From CAVVXX01 sp963707975 (GTDB lineage Bacteria > Pseudomonadota > Alphaproteobacteria > Micropepsales > Micropepsaceae): a stretch of 64,000 nt of DNA. Positions 1 to 7,974 of the stretch are shown piece after piece; the first letter of the stretch is position 1, and each line of letters opens with the position of its first letter. The notes below the pieces were generated by a model, which was not told where the DNA came from, searched no databases, and worked only from the letters and a program-made list of their open reading frames with translations. A program made the translations under genes and the position numbers. The stretch covers positions 1,364,001 through 1,428,000 of the forward strand of contig OY970177.1 in the NCBI GenBank assembly GCA_963707975.1. Direction: 5' to 3'.

Positions 1-471
1 AAACTGCCGCCAAGCATGGCGTCGCTTTCCTTGCGCCACCTGGCGCTGGCGCCCGATGGCGAAACCATCGCCGTCGGCATGCAGGATCAGAATTTAACCG
101 AAGCGCGGCCGGTGATCGGGATTTTGCGAGCCGGAAAAAGCATCGAACTGCTGCCGCTGCCGGAAGACGAGCCCAACGCTTTCCGCGGCTATATCGGTTC
201 CGTGACTATCGATGCAGGCGGGGGCTATATCGCTGCCACATCCCCGCGCGGCGGCGTGATTGGGCTGTGGTCGCTCGGCGATGGCCGATGGATCGGCAAA
301 TTGCATCTTGCCGATGTCTGCGGGCTTGCGGCGGATGTGCAGGCGGGCTGCTTCTGGGCGACATCGGGCGCTGGCGACGTGGTTCACCTCAGCGCAAGCG
401 CCACAGGATTGGCGGCGCCGGCGCGTTTTCACGCCGACGCCCAATTCGACTATCACGCAATTCGGGTTTAA
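1..471 (+). CDS. DUF1513 family protein, 3' end only
   Basis: The frame is open from base 1 to the TAA at 469-471, so the 5' part of the gene lies outside the window. About 156 residues are visible. They carry beta-propeller-like blocks typical of DUF1513 C-termini: 'RHLALAPDGETIAVG', 'GYIGSVTID', 'AATSPRGGVIGLW' and 'DVCGLAADV', then 'WATSGAGDVV'. DUF1513 proteins are exported and often sit with iron or peroxide genes (EfeO/EfeB-like clusters). Here only a divergent-end peroxiredoxin is visible next door. The exact role is unknown. The first ATG inside the window (16) is internal, not the start. Confidence 0.75.
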   Translation, partial: KLPPSMASLSLRHLALAPDGETIAVGMQDQNLTEARPVIGILRAGKSIELLPLPEDEPNAFRGYIGSVTIDAGGGYIAATSPRGGVIGLWSLGDGRWIGKLHLADVCGLAADVQAGCFWATSGAGDVVHLSASATGLAAPARFHADAQFDYHAIRV

Positions 472-479
472 GCACTTAT

Positions 480-545
480 GCTTCGACAAGCTCAGCATGA
501 GGGCATAAGAAAAGTGCCTCACCCTGAGCTAGTCGAAGGGTGAGG
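480..545. repeat. Intergenic imperfect palindrome (CTTCGACAAGCTCAG type)
   Basis: The sequence GCTTCGACAAGCTCAGCATGA is followed about 25 bases later by CCTCACCCTGAGCTAGTCGA, its imperfect reverse complement. The element lies exactly between two convergent stop codons (471 and 552). Sequences of this kind are common intergenic repeats in alphaproteobacteria. It may also fold as a bidirectional terminator for the flanking genes. Only one copy was seen in this window. Confidence 0.6.
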
Positions 546-551
546 CCGCGC

Positions 552-1211
552 CTATTTCGGTTGTGGCACGATGCGGATATAGGGCTTGGGCTCTTTCCAC
601 CCGTTCGGATAAATCTTCTTGGCGTCGTCGTTCGAGACCGAGCCTGCGATAATGACATCCTGTCCCTGTTTCCAGTTCACCGGCGTCGCCACTTTGTGCT
701 TCGCGGTCAGTTGCAGCGAGTCGATGATGCGCAGCACCTCGTCGAAATTGCGTCCCGTGGTCATCGGATAAACCAGGATGGTTTTGATCTTTTTGTCTGG
801 GCCGATGATGAAGACATTGCGCACGGTCTGGTTGTCGGCCGGCGTGCGCTTGGCCGGATCGCCCGAAACGGCGGCTGGCAGCATGCCGTATAGCTTCGAC
901 ACATTGTAATCGGCATCGCCGATCATCGGATAATTGGGCGCGTGCCCCTGTGTCTCCTCGATGTCCTTGGCCCAGCCATTGTGCTTGTCGACCGGATCGA
1001 CCGATAGGCCGACGATTTTCACGCCGCGTTTGTCGAACTCGGGCTTCATCTTCGCCATGTAGCCGAGCTCGGTGGTGCAGACAGGCGTGAAATCCTTGGG
1101 GTGCGAAAACAGCACGGCCCATTTGTCTCCGATCCAGTCATGGAATTTGATGCGGCCCTGGGTGGTTTCTGCGGTGAAATCGGGGGCGGTATCGCCTAGT
1201 GCAAGCGTCAT
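552..1211 (-). CDS. 1-Cys peroxiredoxin (Prx6 type)
   Basis: A 219-residue cytoplasmic thiol peroxidase that reduces H2O2 and organic peroxides. The peroxidatic cysteine is Cys45 in 'DFTPVCTTE', within the thioredoxin fold beginning 'LGDTAPDFTAETTQG'. The long C-terminal part ('VATPVNWKQGQDVII...PYIRIVPQPK') is typical of the Prx6/LsfA group and of its usual length (210-225). I chose the ATG at 1211 ('MTLALGD') because homologues begin there and GGAGAGCC lies just upstream; an ATG seven codons earlier is also open. No second resolving cysteine is visible, consistent with a 1-Cys mechanism. Monocistronic, convergent with the DUF1513 gene. Confidence 0.93.
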   Translation of the reverse strand: MTLALGDTAPDFTAETTQGRIKFHDWIGDKWAVLFSHPKDFTPVCTTELGYMAKMKPEFDKRGVKIVGLSVDPVDKHNGWAKDIEETQGHAPNYPMIGDADYNVSKLYGMLPAAVSGDPAKRTPADNQTVRNVFIIGPDKKIKTILVYPMTTGRNFDEVLRIIDSLQLTAKHKVATPVNWKQGQDVIIAGSVSNDDAKKIYPNGWKEPKPYIRIVPQPK

Positions 1212-1360
1212 GGGGCTCTCCTTGAATATCACGGGGCCAAGCCCCGTTTCAGGCCACTAAGATGGTGTTTAACCCGCTTATATACACCTCCTGCTATAAT
1301 GCCCAAGGGCCGGTTTGGTGCTATTTATCGTGTTCTAGCCTGTAGATACGGGAAGCTTGC

Positions 1361-2716
1361 ATGGCTGAAACTCTCACGCCCTCAACGGGCCGCGCCGCCA
1401 AGGGAACCGGGGCGCGGGGTGAGGCTGTTGCGCGCGGCTACAATTCCGGCTTCGGCAACGAATTTGCGACGGAGGCGGCGCCCGGCGCGCTGCCCGTTGG
1501 CCAGAACTCGCCGCAGAAGGCGCCGCTCGGCCTTTACGCCGAACAGATTTCGGGCACCGCTTTTACAGCCCCGCGTGCGGAGAACCGCCGCTCCTGGCTG
1601 TATCGCATACGGCCAACCGCCAACCATCCGGCTTATGAGCCGCACCCGCAAGGGAACTTACGCAGCGGACAGTTCGAGGAAGTTCCCGCCACGCCCAATC
1701 GCCTGCGCTGGGATCCGCCCGCCATTCCCGAAAAGCCGACGGATTTCGTGGATGGCCTCGTGACCATGGGCGGCAATGGTGCCGCGGCGCACTTCATGGG
1801 CATGGCCACGCATTATTATCTTGCCAACAGATCGATGACGGACCGCGTGTTCTATAACGCGGATGGCGAAATGCTGTTCGTGCCACAACAAGGCCGCGTG
1901 CGCTTTGTTACGGAACTCGGCGTGATCGAGGCGGAGCCGCTGGAGATCGTCGTCATCCAGCGCGGCATTCGTTTCCGCGTCGAGCTGCTGGAAAAAACCG
2001 CGCGGGGTTACATTTGCGAGAATTACGGGCCGCCGTTCCGCTTGCCTGAGCTTGGGCCCGTCGGCGCCAATGGTTTGGCCAATGCGCGCGATTTCCTCGC
2101 GCCCTTCGCATGGTATGAAGATGTCGAGCGCACGACGCAGGTGGTGCAGAAATTCCAGGGCAAACTCTGGGCGACCGCTTTCGACCATTCGCCGTTCGAT
2201 GTGGTGGCGTGGCACGGCAATCACGCGCCCTACAAATACGATCTGCGCAAGTTCAATGTGATCGGCTCGATCAGTTTCGATCACCCCGACCCCAGCATCT
2301 TCACCGTGCTGACATCGCCCAGCGAACTTTCCGGCACCGCGAACGTGGACTTCGTAGCCTTCGCGCCGCGCTGGCTGGTTGCCGAGCACACCTTCCGCCC
2401 GCCCTGGTTCCACCGCAACACCATGAACGAATATATGGGTCTGATTTACGGCGAGTACGACGCCAAGGCCGAAGGCTTTTCGCCGGGCGGCGCCAGCCTG
2501 CACAATTGCATGTCGGGCCACGGCCCCGATCTCGAAACCTGGCAGAAAGCAACCGCCGCCGAGCTCAAGCCGCAGAAGGTTTCCGGCACCATGGCCTTCA
2601 TGTTCGAAACGCGCTGGGTCATTCGCCCCACGCGTTACGCCATGGAAACGCCGCTCATGCAGCACGACTATGACGACGTGTGGGCGAAATTTCCCAAGAA
2701 CTTCAAGAAGCCCTGA
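1361..2716 (+). CDS. hmgA: Homogentisate 1,2-dioxygenase
   Basis: A 451-residue Fe(II) ring-cleavage dioxygenase that opens homogentisate to maleylacetoacetate in phenylalanine/tyrosine degradation. The N-terminal signature 'YNSGFGNEFATEA', followed by 'NRRSWLYRIRP', is diagnostic. The iron ligands are visible near residue 350 ('WFHRNTMNEYMG', His and Glu) and in 'LHNCMSGHGPD' (His). Length matches the family (430-460). The start at 1361 follows GGAAGCTTGC. The next gene begins 28 bases downstream on the same strand, so they may be co-transcribed. Other tyrosine-pathway genes (hpd, fah, maiA) are not in the window. Confidence 0.97.
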   Translation: MAETLTPSTGRAAKGTGARGEAVARGYNSGFGNEFATEAAPGALPVGQNSPQKAPLGLYAEQISGTAFTAPRAENRRSWLYRIRPTANHPAYEPHPQGNLRSGQFEEVPATPNRLRWDPPAIPEKPTDFVDGLVTMGGNGAAAHFMGMATHYYLANRSMTDRVFYNADGEMLFVPQQGRVRFVTELGVIEAEPLEIVVIQRGIRFRVELLEKTARGYICENYGPPFRLPELGPVGANGLANARDFLAPFAWYEDVERTTQVVQKFQGKLWATAFDHSPFDVVAWHGNHAPYKYDLRKFNVIGSISFDHPDPSIFTVLTSPSELSGTANVDFVAFAPRWLVAEHTFRPPWFHRNTMNEYMGLIYGEYDAKAEGFSPGGASLHNCMSGHGPDLETWQKATAAELKPQKVSGTMAFMFETRWVIRPTRYAMETPLMQHDYDDVWAKFPKNFKKP

Positions 2717-2744
2717 AACAAACGCGTGCGCGTAAAGGTGTCTG

Positions 2745-3923
2745 ATGAACGACGTAACCAGGCCGGCCTCGAAGACCAAGGCGAAGAAACAGCAGCCGGC
2801 GACGGTTGCCGCGCAAGCGCTGGGCTGGATCGACGAGAAAACGCGCGCCCTGGTGCCGGGCGTTCAGGTCTCCACCACCTACATTCGCAATCCCGACAAT
2901 ACTTACGTCGACAACCGCAATTATTCGCGCACCAGCCACACCGCGTGCCTGCAACCCGAAGCCGTGCTGAAGGAGCTTGAGCAGGGCGCGGCGGCGATGC
3001 TGTTTGCATCCGGCATGGCGGCGGCGACGGCATGCTTCCTCGCGCTTAAACCCGGCGATCACGTTGTTGCGCCTAAGATTCTCTACTTTGAACTGCGCAA
3101 ATGGCTGACCGATACGGCGTCGCAGTGGTTCAGTGTCGATCTCGTCGATATGACGGATTTGGGCGCGCTCAAGCGCGCGGTGAAGCCTGGCCAAACCAAG
3201 CTCGTCTGGGCCGAGACGCCCGCCAATCCTTTGTGGCACATCACCGATATCGCCGAGGCCGCGAAAATCGCCCGTGAAGCAGGCGCCCGTTTCGGCGTGG
3301 ACTCGACGACGGCCACTCCCGTGTTGACGCGGCCGCTGGAATTGGGCGCCGACATCGTGATGCATTCGGCGACGAAATATCTCAACGGTCATTCCGACGT
3401 GCTGGCCGGCGCGCTAATCACCAAAGCCGAAGACGATTACTGGGCGCGCCTTCAGACTGTGCGCAAGCAGCTGGGCGGCGTGCTGGGCGGCTTCGAGGCG
3501 TGGCTGCTGACACGCGGAATGCGGACTTTATATCCGCGCGTGATAACACAGGTGGCGAACGCGCAAACCCTGGCCGAGCGCTTCGCCAGGCATCCGCACA
3601 TTTCTCATGTGCTTTATCCGGGCCTGCCGGATTTTCCCGGCCACGCCGTCGCCAAGAGACAAATGCAGGGCGGTTTCGGCGGCATGATGTCCATTCGCGT
3701 GAAGGGCGGCGAGGCGGCGGCGGTGAAGACGGCAGCCAATGTGCAGATATGGAAGCGCGCGACCTCGTTGGGCAGCGTCGAAAGCCTGATCGAACACCGC
3801 GCTTCGCTGGAAGGGGTGGGCACGCCGGTGCCCGCGGATCTGCTCCGCCTTTCCGTCGGCATCGAGGATGCAGGCGATCTCTACGACGACCTCGATAAGG
3901 CATTAGCCGTGGCGCACCACTAG
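2745..3923 (+). CDS. PLP-dependent trans-sulfuration enzyme (cystathionine lyase/synthase family)
   Basis: A 392-residue member of the Cys/Met-metabolism PLP family. The cofactor lysine is in 'HSATKYLNGHSDVLAG', the substrate/phosphate-loop region in 'FASGMAAATACFLALKPGDHVV', and 'WAETPANPLWHITDI' matches the family's conserved ETP.NP block. Specificity (cystathionine beta-lyase, gamma-lyase, gamma-synthase or sulfhydrylase) cannot be settled by eye. The N-terminal 25 residues are lysine-rich and variable. It follows hmgA closely, an unusual pairing because the pathways are unrelated. Its stop is followed at once by a palindromic repeat that may act as terminator. Confidence 0.9.
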   Translation: MNDVTRPASKTKAKKQQPATVAAQALGWIDEKTRALVPGVQVSTTYIRNPDNTYVDNRNYSRTSHTACLQPEAVLKELEQGAAAMLFASGMAAATACFLALKPGDHVVAPKILYFELRKWLTDTASQWFSVDLVDMTDLGALKRAVKPGQTKLVWAETPANPLWHITDIAEAAKIAREAGARFGVDSTTATPVLTRPLELGADIVMHSATKYLNGHSDVLAGALITKAEDDYWARLQTVRKQLGGVLGGFEAWLLTRGMRTLYPRVITQVANAQTLAERFARHPHISHVLYPGLPDFPGHAVAKRQMQGGFGGMMSIRVKGGEAAAVKTAANVQIWKRATSLGSVESLIEHRASLEGVGTPVPADLLRLSVGIEDAGDLYDDLDKALAVAHH

Positions 3924-3924
3924 T

Positions 3925-4065
3925 TCTTTTCTCCTCCCGTTGTTACGGGGGGAGTACCGCGCGGAACGCGCGGGGTAGGGGGGCGGCGCCATTTCCCCCG
4001 CCCGATCCGTCTCGCCACGCTCGCCGGATCAACCTCCCCTGTAACAACGGGGGAGGAAAGGAATG
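3925..4065. repeat. CTCC-type palindromic intergenic element, copy 1
   Basis: Left arm CTCCTCCCGTTGTTACGGGG and right arm CCCCTGTAACAACGGGGGAG are near-perfect reverse complements about 100 bases apart; the middle is also GC-rich and self-complementary in part. The same family recurs at 7851-7966 and, in coding sequence, at 6807-6929. It lies between the PLP enzyme and the bkd operon and could terminate transcription of the former. Confidence 0.75.
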
Positions 4066-4150
4066 GCGAAATCTTCAACCGATTGAGCCCCACAGGAAAT
4101 AACAATCTTCCTTTTGCTGCATAGACTTAGGATATTCCTGTCCGTGCTAT

Positions 4151-4164
4151 GTCCGAGGCCTCGG
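4151..4164. promoter_or_regulatory. Perfect 14-bp palindrome upstream of bkd operon
   Basis: TCCGAGGCCTCGGA is a perfect palindrome 34-47 bases before the first bkd gene. It is flanked by two copies of GGATATTC (near 4132 and 4163). Position and symmetry fit an operator for a regulator of the operon. Which protein binds it cannot be told from the sequence. Confidence 0.35.
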
Positions 4165-4197
4165 ATATTCTAATGTCCGCGCCGGTTGGAGAGCCCT

Positions 4198-5457
4198 TTG
4201 AACGATAAGTCCCACGATAAGCCGTCGAAAAATCGCCCGCGACTTTCGCTGCACGTGCCTGCGCCTAAATGCCGGCCGGGCGACAAGCCGGATTTCAGCG
4301 CGATCAAAATTCCGCGGGCTGGCGCGGCGCGCCGCCCGGAAATCGATGCGAAGGCGCACGACATCCGCGATCTTTCGGAATCGCTCATCCGTGTGCTGGG
4401 CGATGACAACAAGGCGGTCGGCCCGTGGAATCCGAAGCTCGACGCCGAAACGCTGCGCCGCGCGCTCAAGCACATGATTCTCACGCGCGCCTTCGACGAC
4501 CGCATGTTCCGCGCGCAGCGCCAGGGCAAGACCTCGTTCTACATGAAGTGCACGGGCGAGGAAGCCACCTGTATTGGGCAGACTTACGCGCTCGAACGCG
4601 ACGACATGGTTTTCCCGTCCTACCGCCAGCAGGGCGTTCTCATCGCGCGCGGCTATCCCGTTCTGGATATGATGAACCAGATTTATTCCAACGCGCGCGA
4701 TCCGGTGAAGGGCCGCCAGTTGCCCATCATGTATTCGGCACGCGACTACGGCTTATTCACCATCTCCGGCAATCTCGCCACGCAGTTTCCCCAGGCCGTC
4801 GGCTGGGCGATGGCGTCGGCCTACAAGGGCGGCGACAGCATTGCGTCCGCCTGGATCGGCGAAGGTGCCACCGCCGAAGGCGATTTCCATTCGGCGCTCA
4901 CCTTCGCCGCCGTCTATCGCGCGCCGGTCATTCTCAACATCGTCAACAATCAGTGGGCGATCTCGACGTTTGCAGGCATCGCCGGCGGCGACGAGGCGAC
5001 GTTCGCGGATCGTGGGCTGGGTTACGGCCTGCCTTCATTGCGCGTGGACGGCAACGATTTCCTCGCCGTCTATGCGGTGAGCCAGTGGGCGGCGGCGCGC
5101 GCGCGCGCCAATCATGGCGCGACAGTGATAGAGCACTTCACCTATCGCGCCGAAGGCCATTCCACCAGCGACGATCCCGCACGCTATCGCCCGGCCGATG
5201 AGGGCAAAGCTTGGCCGCTCGGCGATCCCATCGCGCGGCTAAAAAACCATCTCATCGCGTTGAAAGAATGGTCGGAAGAAAAACATCTGGCCGCCGAAAA
5301 GGAAGCCATCGAGCAGGTGGCAGCGGCGAACAAGGAAGCCGAAGCCATCGGCACGCTGAAAGCCGGCGAAAAGCCCAACCTGAAAACCATGTTCGAGGAC
5401 GTCTATAAGGACGTGCCGTGGCACATCCGCCGCCAGCGCCAGGAAACGGGTATCTGA
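4198..5457 (+). CDS. bkdA1: Branched-chain 2-oxoacid dehydrogenase E1 component, alpha subunit
   Basis: About 419 residues. It decarboxylates the 2-oxoacids of Val, Leu and Ile using thiamine diphosphate. The TPP/Mg motif is 'GEGATAEGDFHSALTFAA' ending in 'NNQWAIST', near residues 220-250. 'FYMKCTGEEATCIG' and 'YRQQGVLIARGYP' are typical of the bacterial BCKDH alpha chain, and the 40-50 residue N-terminal extension also fits Bkd rather than Pdh. The start is uncertain: no ATG is suitable; TTG at 4198 has GGAGAG four bases upstream, and another TTG lies at 4186. The stop overlaps the next gene's ATG (TGATG). Confidence 0.94.
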   Translation: MNDKSHDKPSKNRPRLSLHVPAPKCRPGDKPDFSAIKIPRAGAARRPEIDAKAHDIRDLSESLIRVLGDDNKAVGPWNPKLDAETLRRALKHMILTRAFDDRMFRAQRQGKTSFYMKCTGEEATCIGQTYALERDDMVFPSYRQQGVLIARGYPVLDMMNQIYSNARDPVKGRQLPIMYSARDYGLFTISGNLATQFPQAVGWAMASAYKGGDSIASAWIGEGATAEGDFHSALTFAAVYRAPVILNIVNNQWAISTFAGIAGGDEATFADRGLGYGLPSLRVDGNDFLAVYAVSQWAAARARANHGATVIEHFTYRAEGHSTSDDPARYRPADEGKAWPLGDPIARLKNHLIALKEWSEEKHLAAEKEAIEQVAAANKEAEAIGTLKAGEKPNLKTMFEDVYKDVPWHIRRQRQETGI

Positions 5458-6470
5458 TGGGCTCGACGAACATGATCCAGGCGCTGAACTCGGCCATGGA
5501 CGTTTCCATGGGCCGCGACCCGAACGTGCTCACCTTTGGCGAGGACGTGGGCTATTTCGGCGGTGTGTTCCGCGTCACCGACGGCTTGCAGAAAAAATAC
5601 GGCGTCACGCGCTGCTTCGATTCGCCGATCAGCGAAGGCGGCATCGTGGCCACCGCCATCGGCATGGCGGCCTATGGCCTGCGCCCCGTGGTGGAAGTGC
5701 AATTCGCCGATTACATTTATCCGGGCTTCGACCAGATTGTTTCCGAAGCCGCTCGCATCCGTTATCGCTCGGCGGGGCAATTTTGGGTTCCCATGGTCAT
5801 CCGCACGCCGGTGGGCGGCGGCATTTTCGGCGGCCAGACGCACAGCCAGAGCCCGGAAGCTCTGTTCGCTCATGTGGCGGGGCTGAAAACCGTGATGCCG
5901 TCGACGCCATACGATGCTAAGGGATTGCTCATCGCTTCCATCGAAGACGACGATCCGGTGATCTTCCTCGAGCCCAAGCGCATCTATAACGGCCCGTTTG
6001 ACGGCCATCACGACCGCGCCATCACGCCGTGGTCGAAACATCCGGCCTCGGAAGTGCCGGACGGCCATTATGTCGTGCCGTTGGGCAAGGCCAATGTGGT
6101 GCGGGCGGGCGCGGGCGTCACGGTGCTGGCCTACGGCACCATGGTGCACGTGGCGATGAGCGCGGCGGAGGAAAACGGCATCGACGCGGAAGTGATCGAC
6201 CTGCGCAGCCTGGTACCACTCGATATCGAAACCATCGTGGCGTCGGTCACGAAAACGGGGCGCTGTGTCGTCGTGCATGAAGCCACGCGCACGTCGGGCT
6301 TCGGCGCGGAACTCGCCACGCTGGTGCAGGAAAACTGTTTCTATCACCTGGAAGCGCCCATCGAGCGCGTCACGGGCTACGACTTGCCCTATCCGCACGC
6401 CTTCGAATGGGACTATTTTCCGAGTCCGAAACGAGTCGCGGACGCCATGCGGCGCGTGATCGAGGGCTGA
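5457..6470 (+). CDS. bkdA2: Branched-chain 2-oxoacid dehydrogenase E1 component, beta subunit
   Basis: 337 residues, pairing with the upstream alpha chain to form the a2b2 E1. Family blocks are visible: 'FGEDVGYFGGVFRVTDGL', 'FDSPISEGGIVATAIGMA' and 'VEVQFADYIYPGFDQI', and the C-terminal transketolase domain 'VTVLAYGTMVHVA...EVIDLRSLVPLD'. I place the start at the ATG at 5457, which overlaps the upstream stop as TGATG and gives the usual 'MGSTNMIQALNSAMD' N-terminus; an in-frame ATG at 5418 would overlap the alpha gene by 40 bases. Translation is probably coupled. Confidence 0.95.
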   Translation: MGSTNMIQALNSAMDVSMGRDPNVLTFGEDVGYFGGVFRVTDGLQKKYGVTRCFDSPISEGGIVATAIGMAAYGLRPVVEVQFADYIYPGFDQIVSEAARIRYRSAGQFWVPMVIRTPVGGGIFGGQTHSQSPEALFAHVAGLKTVMPSTPYDAKGLLIASIEDDDPVIFLEPKRIYNGPFDGHHDRAITPWSKHPASEVPDGHYVVPLGKANVVRAGAGVTVLAYGTMVHVAMSAAEENGIDAEVIDLRSLVPLDIETIVASVTKTGRCVVVHEATRTSGFGAELATLVQENCFYHLEAPIERVTGYDLPYPHAFEWDYFPSPKRVADAMRRVIEG

Positions 6471-6482
6471 TAGGAAATCGCC

Positions 6483-7838
6483 ATGGGACATTTCGTTTTC
6501 AAACTGCCGGATGTGGGCGAAGGCACCGCTGAAGCCGAGATCGTGGCCTGGCACGTCAAAATCGGCGACAAGGTCGCGGAAGATCAGCATCTGGTCGACG
6601 TGATGACTGACAAGGCGACGGTGGAAATGACCTCGCCGGTGGCCGGCAAGGTGGTGTCGCTGCACGGCACGCCGGGCGAGAAGGCGACCGTCGGCGCGCC
6701 GCTGGCCGAATTCGAAGTCGAAGGGGCGGGGAACGCGAAAGCGGGCGCAGCGCCTGCACCTGCGCCCAAGTCCGCGCCGAATATGGAAGCGACGAAGCCT
6801 GCGCAGCCCCCTCAGCCCCGCCACTTGCAAGCAAGTGGCGGGACAGCTCCCCCAGTGGGAGAGCATAAAACAAGAACTTCTCCTCCCCCCTTGGGGGAGG
6901 TGCGTCGCGAAGCCACGCAGAGGGGGCCGACCGCGCCCACACCAACCGCGCGCAAATTCGACGGCAAGCCACTGGCTTCGCCCGCCGTGCGCAATCGCGC
7001 GCATGAATTGGGCGTGGAATTGCAATTCGTTGCGGGCAGTGGCCCTGCCGGGCGCATCACGCATGAAGACCTGGACAATTACATTGCTTCCGGCGGGCGC
7101 ACGGCCCTGGCTGCTACAACGCGCGGGTTTGCCAAGCGCGAAGGCCAGGAAGAAATCAAGATCATCGGGCTCCGCCGCAAGATCGCCGAGAAGATGCAAG
7201 AATCCAAGCGCCACATTCCGCATTTTGCTTATGTCGAAGAAGTGGACATGACGGAACTGGAAAGCTTGCGCCGGCATCTTAACGCCAACAAACGCCCCGA
7301 GCAGCCCAGGCTTACGATCCTGCCGTTCCTGATGCGCACGCTGTGCCACGTGCTGCCCGATTATCCGCAGATCAACGCGCGCTTCGATGACGCTGAGGGC
7401 GTGGTCACGCGCTTTGCCGGCGTGCACATCGGCATCGCCACGCAGACGGCGAACGGGCTTATCGTGCCGGTCATCCGCAATGCGGAAACGCTTGATCTTT
7501 GGTCGGCGGCCGCCGAAGTGGCGCGCCTTGCGCAGCTCACTCGCGACGGCAAGGCCGCGCGTGAAGACCTGATTGGTTCCACCATTACCATCACCAGCCT
7601 GGGCGCGCTTGGCGGCATCGCCAGCACGCCCATCATCAATTATCCGGAAGTTGCGATCATCGGGCCCAACGCCATCGTCGAGCGCCCGGCCGTGTATGAC
7701 GGCCATATTGCCATCCGCCGGATGATGAACCTATCGTCCTGCTTCGATCATCGCGTGGTGGATGGCTACGACGCGGCCGAATTCATCCAGCGTGTGAAGG
7801 CGCTTTTGGAACACCCCGCCACTCTGTTCATGGACTGA
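6483..7838 (+). CDS. bkdB: Dihydrolipoyl transacylase E2 of branched-chain 2-oxoacid dehydrogenase
   Basis: 451 residues. Domains in order: one lipoyl domain (1-80, lipoyl Lys44 in 'MTDKATVEM'), a flexible linker, an E1/E3-binding domain near 163-200 ('ASPAVRNRAHELGV...GRITHEDLDNYI'), and the acyltransferase core with the catalytic 'HRVVDGYDAAEF' near the C-terminus. It transfers the acyl group to CoA and is the core of the complex. Linker residues about 109-149 are not typical Ala/Pro linker: they are the in-frame translation of an intergenic-type palindromic repeat (see separate entry). Starts 12 bases after the E1 beta stop. Confidence 0.95.
   Translation: MGHFVFKLPDVGEGTAEAEIVAWHVKIGDKVAEDQHLVDVMTDKATVEMTSPVAGKVVSLHGTPGEKATVGAPLAEFEVEGAGNAKAGAAPAPAPKSAPNMEATKPAQPPQPRHLQASGGTAPPVGEHKTRTSPPPLGEVRREATQRGPTAPTPTARKFDGKPLASPAVRNRAHELGVELQFVAGSGPAGRITHEDLDNYIASGGRTALAATTRGFAKREGQEEIKIIGLRRKIAEKMQESKRHIPHFAYVEEVDMTELESLRRHLNANKRPEQPRLTILPFLMRTLCHVLPDYPQINARFDDAEGVVTRFAGVHIGIATQTANGLIVPVIRNAETLDLWSAAAEVARLAQLTRDGKAAREDLIGSTITITSLGALGGIASTPIINYPEVAIIGPNAIVERPAVYDGHIAIRRMMNLSSCFDHRVVDGYDAAEFIQRVKALLEHPATLFMD
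6807..6929 (+). repeat. CTCC-type palindromic element inserted in frame inside the E2 linker
   Basis: Contains a perfect hairpin CCGCCACTTG-CAAG-CAAGTGGCGG (6818-6841), then CTCCCCCAGTGGGAGAG, then CCTCCCCC-CTT-GGGGGAGG (6882-6900) followed by TGCGTCGCGAAGCCACGCAG. The same architecture is found in the intergenic copies nearby. It is 123 bases, a multiple of three, and has no stop in the bkdB frame, so it adds about 41 residues between the lipoyl and binding domains. Confidence 0.75.
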
Positions 7839-7850
7839 ACCTTCAATTTT

Positions 7851-7966
7851 CCTCCCCCGTTGTTACGGGGAGGTGTCGAGCGCAGCGAGACGGAGGGGGC
7901 TGCGTGCGAAATTCCCCCCTCCACCACTTCGTGGTCCCCCTCCCCCGTAAACGGGGGAGGAAAGTT
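7851..7966. repeat. CTCC-type palindromic intergenic element, copy 3
   Basis: Left arm CCTCCCCCGTTGTTACGGGG, right arm CCCCCGTAAACGGGGGAGG, with TGTCGAGCGCAGCGAGACGG and an inner hairpin CCACCACTTCGTGGTCC between. It lies between bkdB and the E3 gene; the right arm also supplies purine-rich sequence just before the E3 start. Confidence 0.75.
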
Positions 7967-7974
7967 GGGGAGCA

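Noticed and set aside
94..522. 142-codon minus-strand ORF opposite the DUF1513 end
   Set aside because: Shadow of a GC-rich coding strand; the plus-strand product has clear family blocks and the minus one has none.
5403..7706. 767-codon minus-strand ORF across the bkd genes
   Set aside because: Opposite-frame shadow of E1 beta and E2; His/Arg-rich with no recognisable domain.
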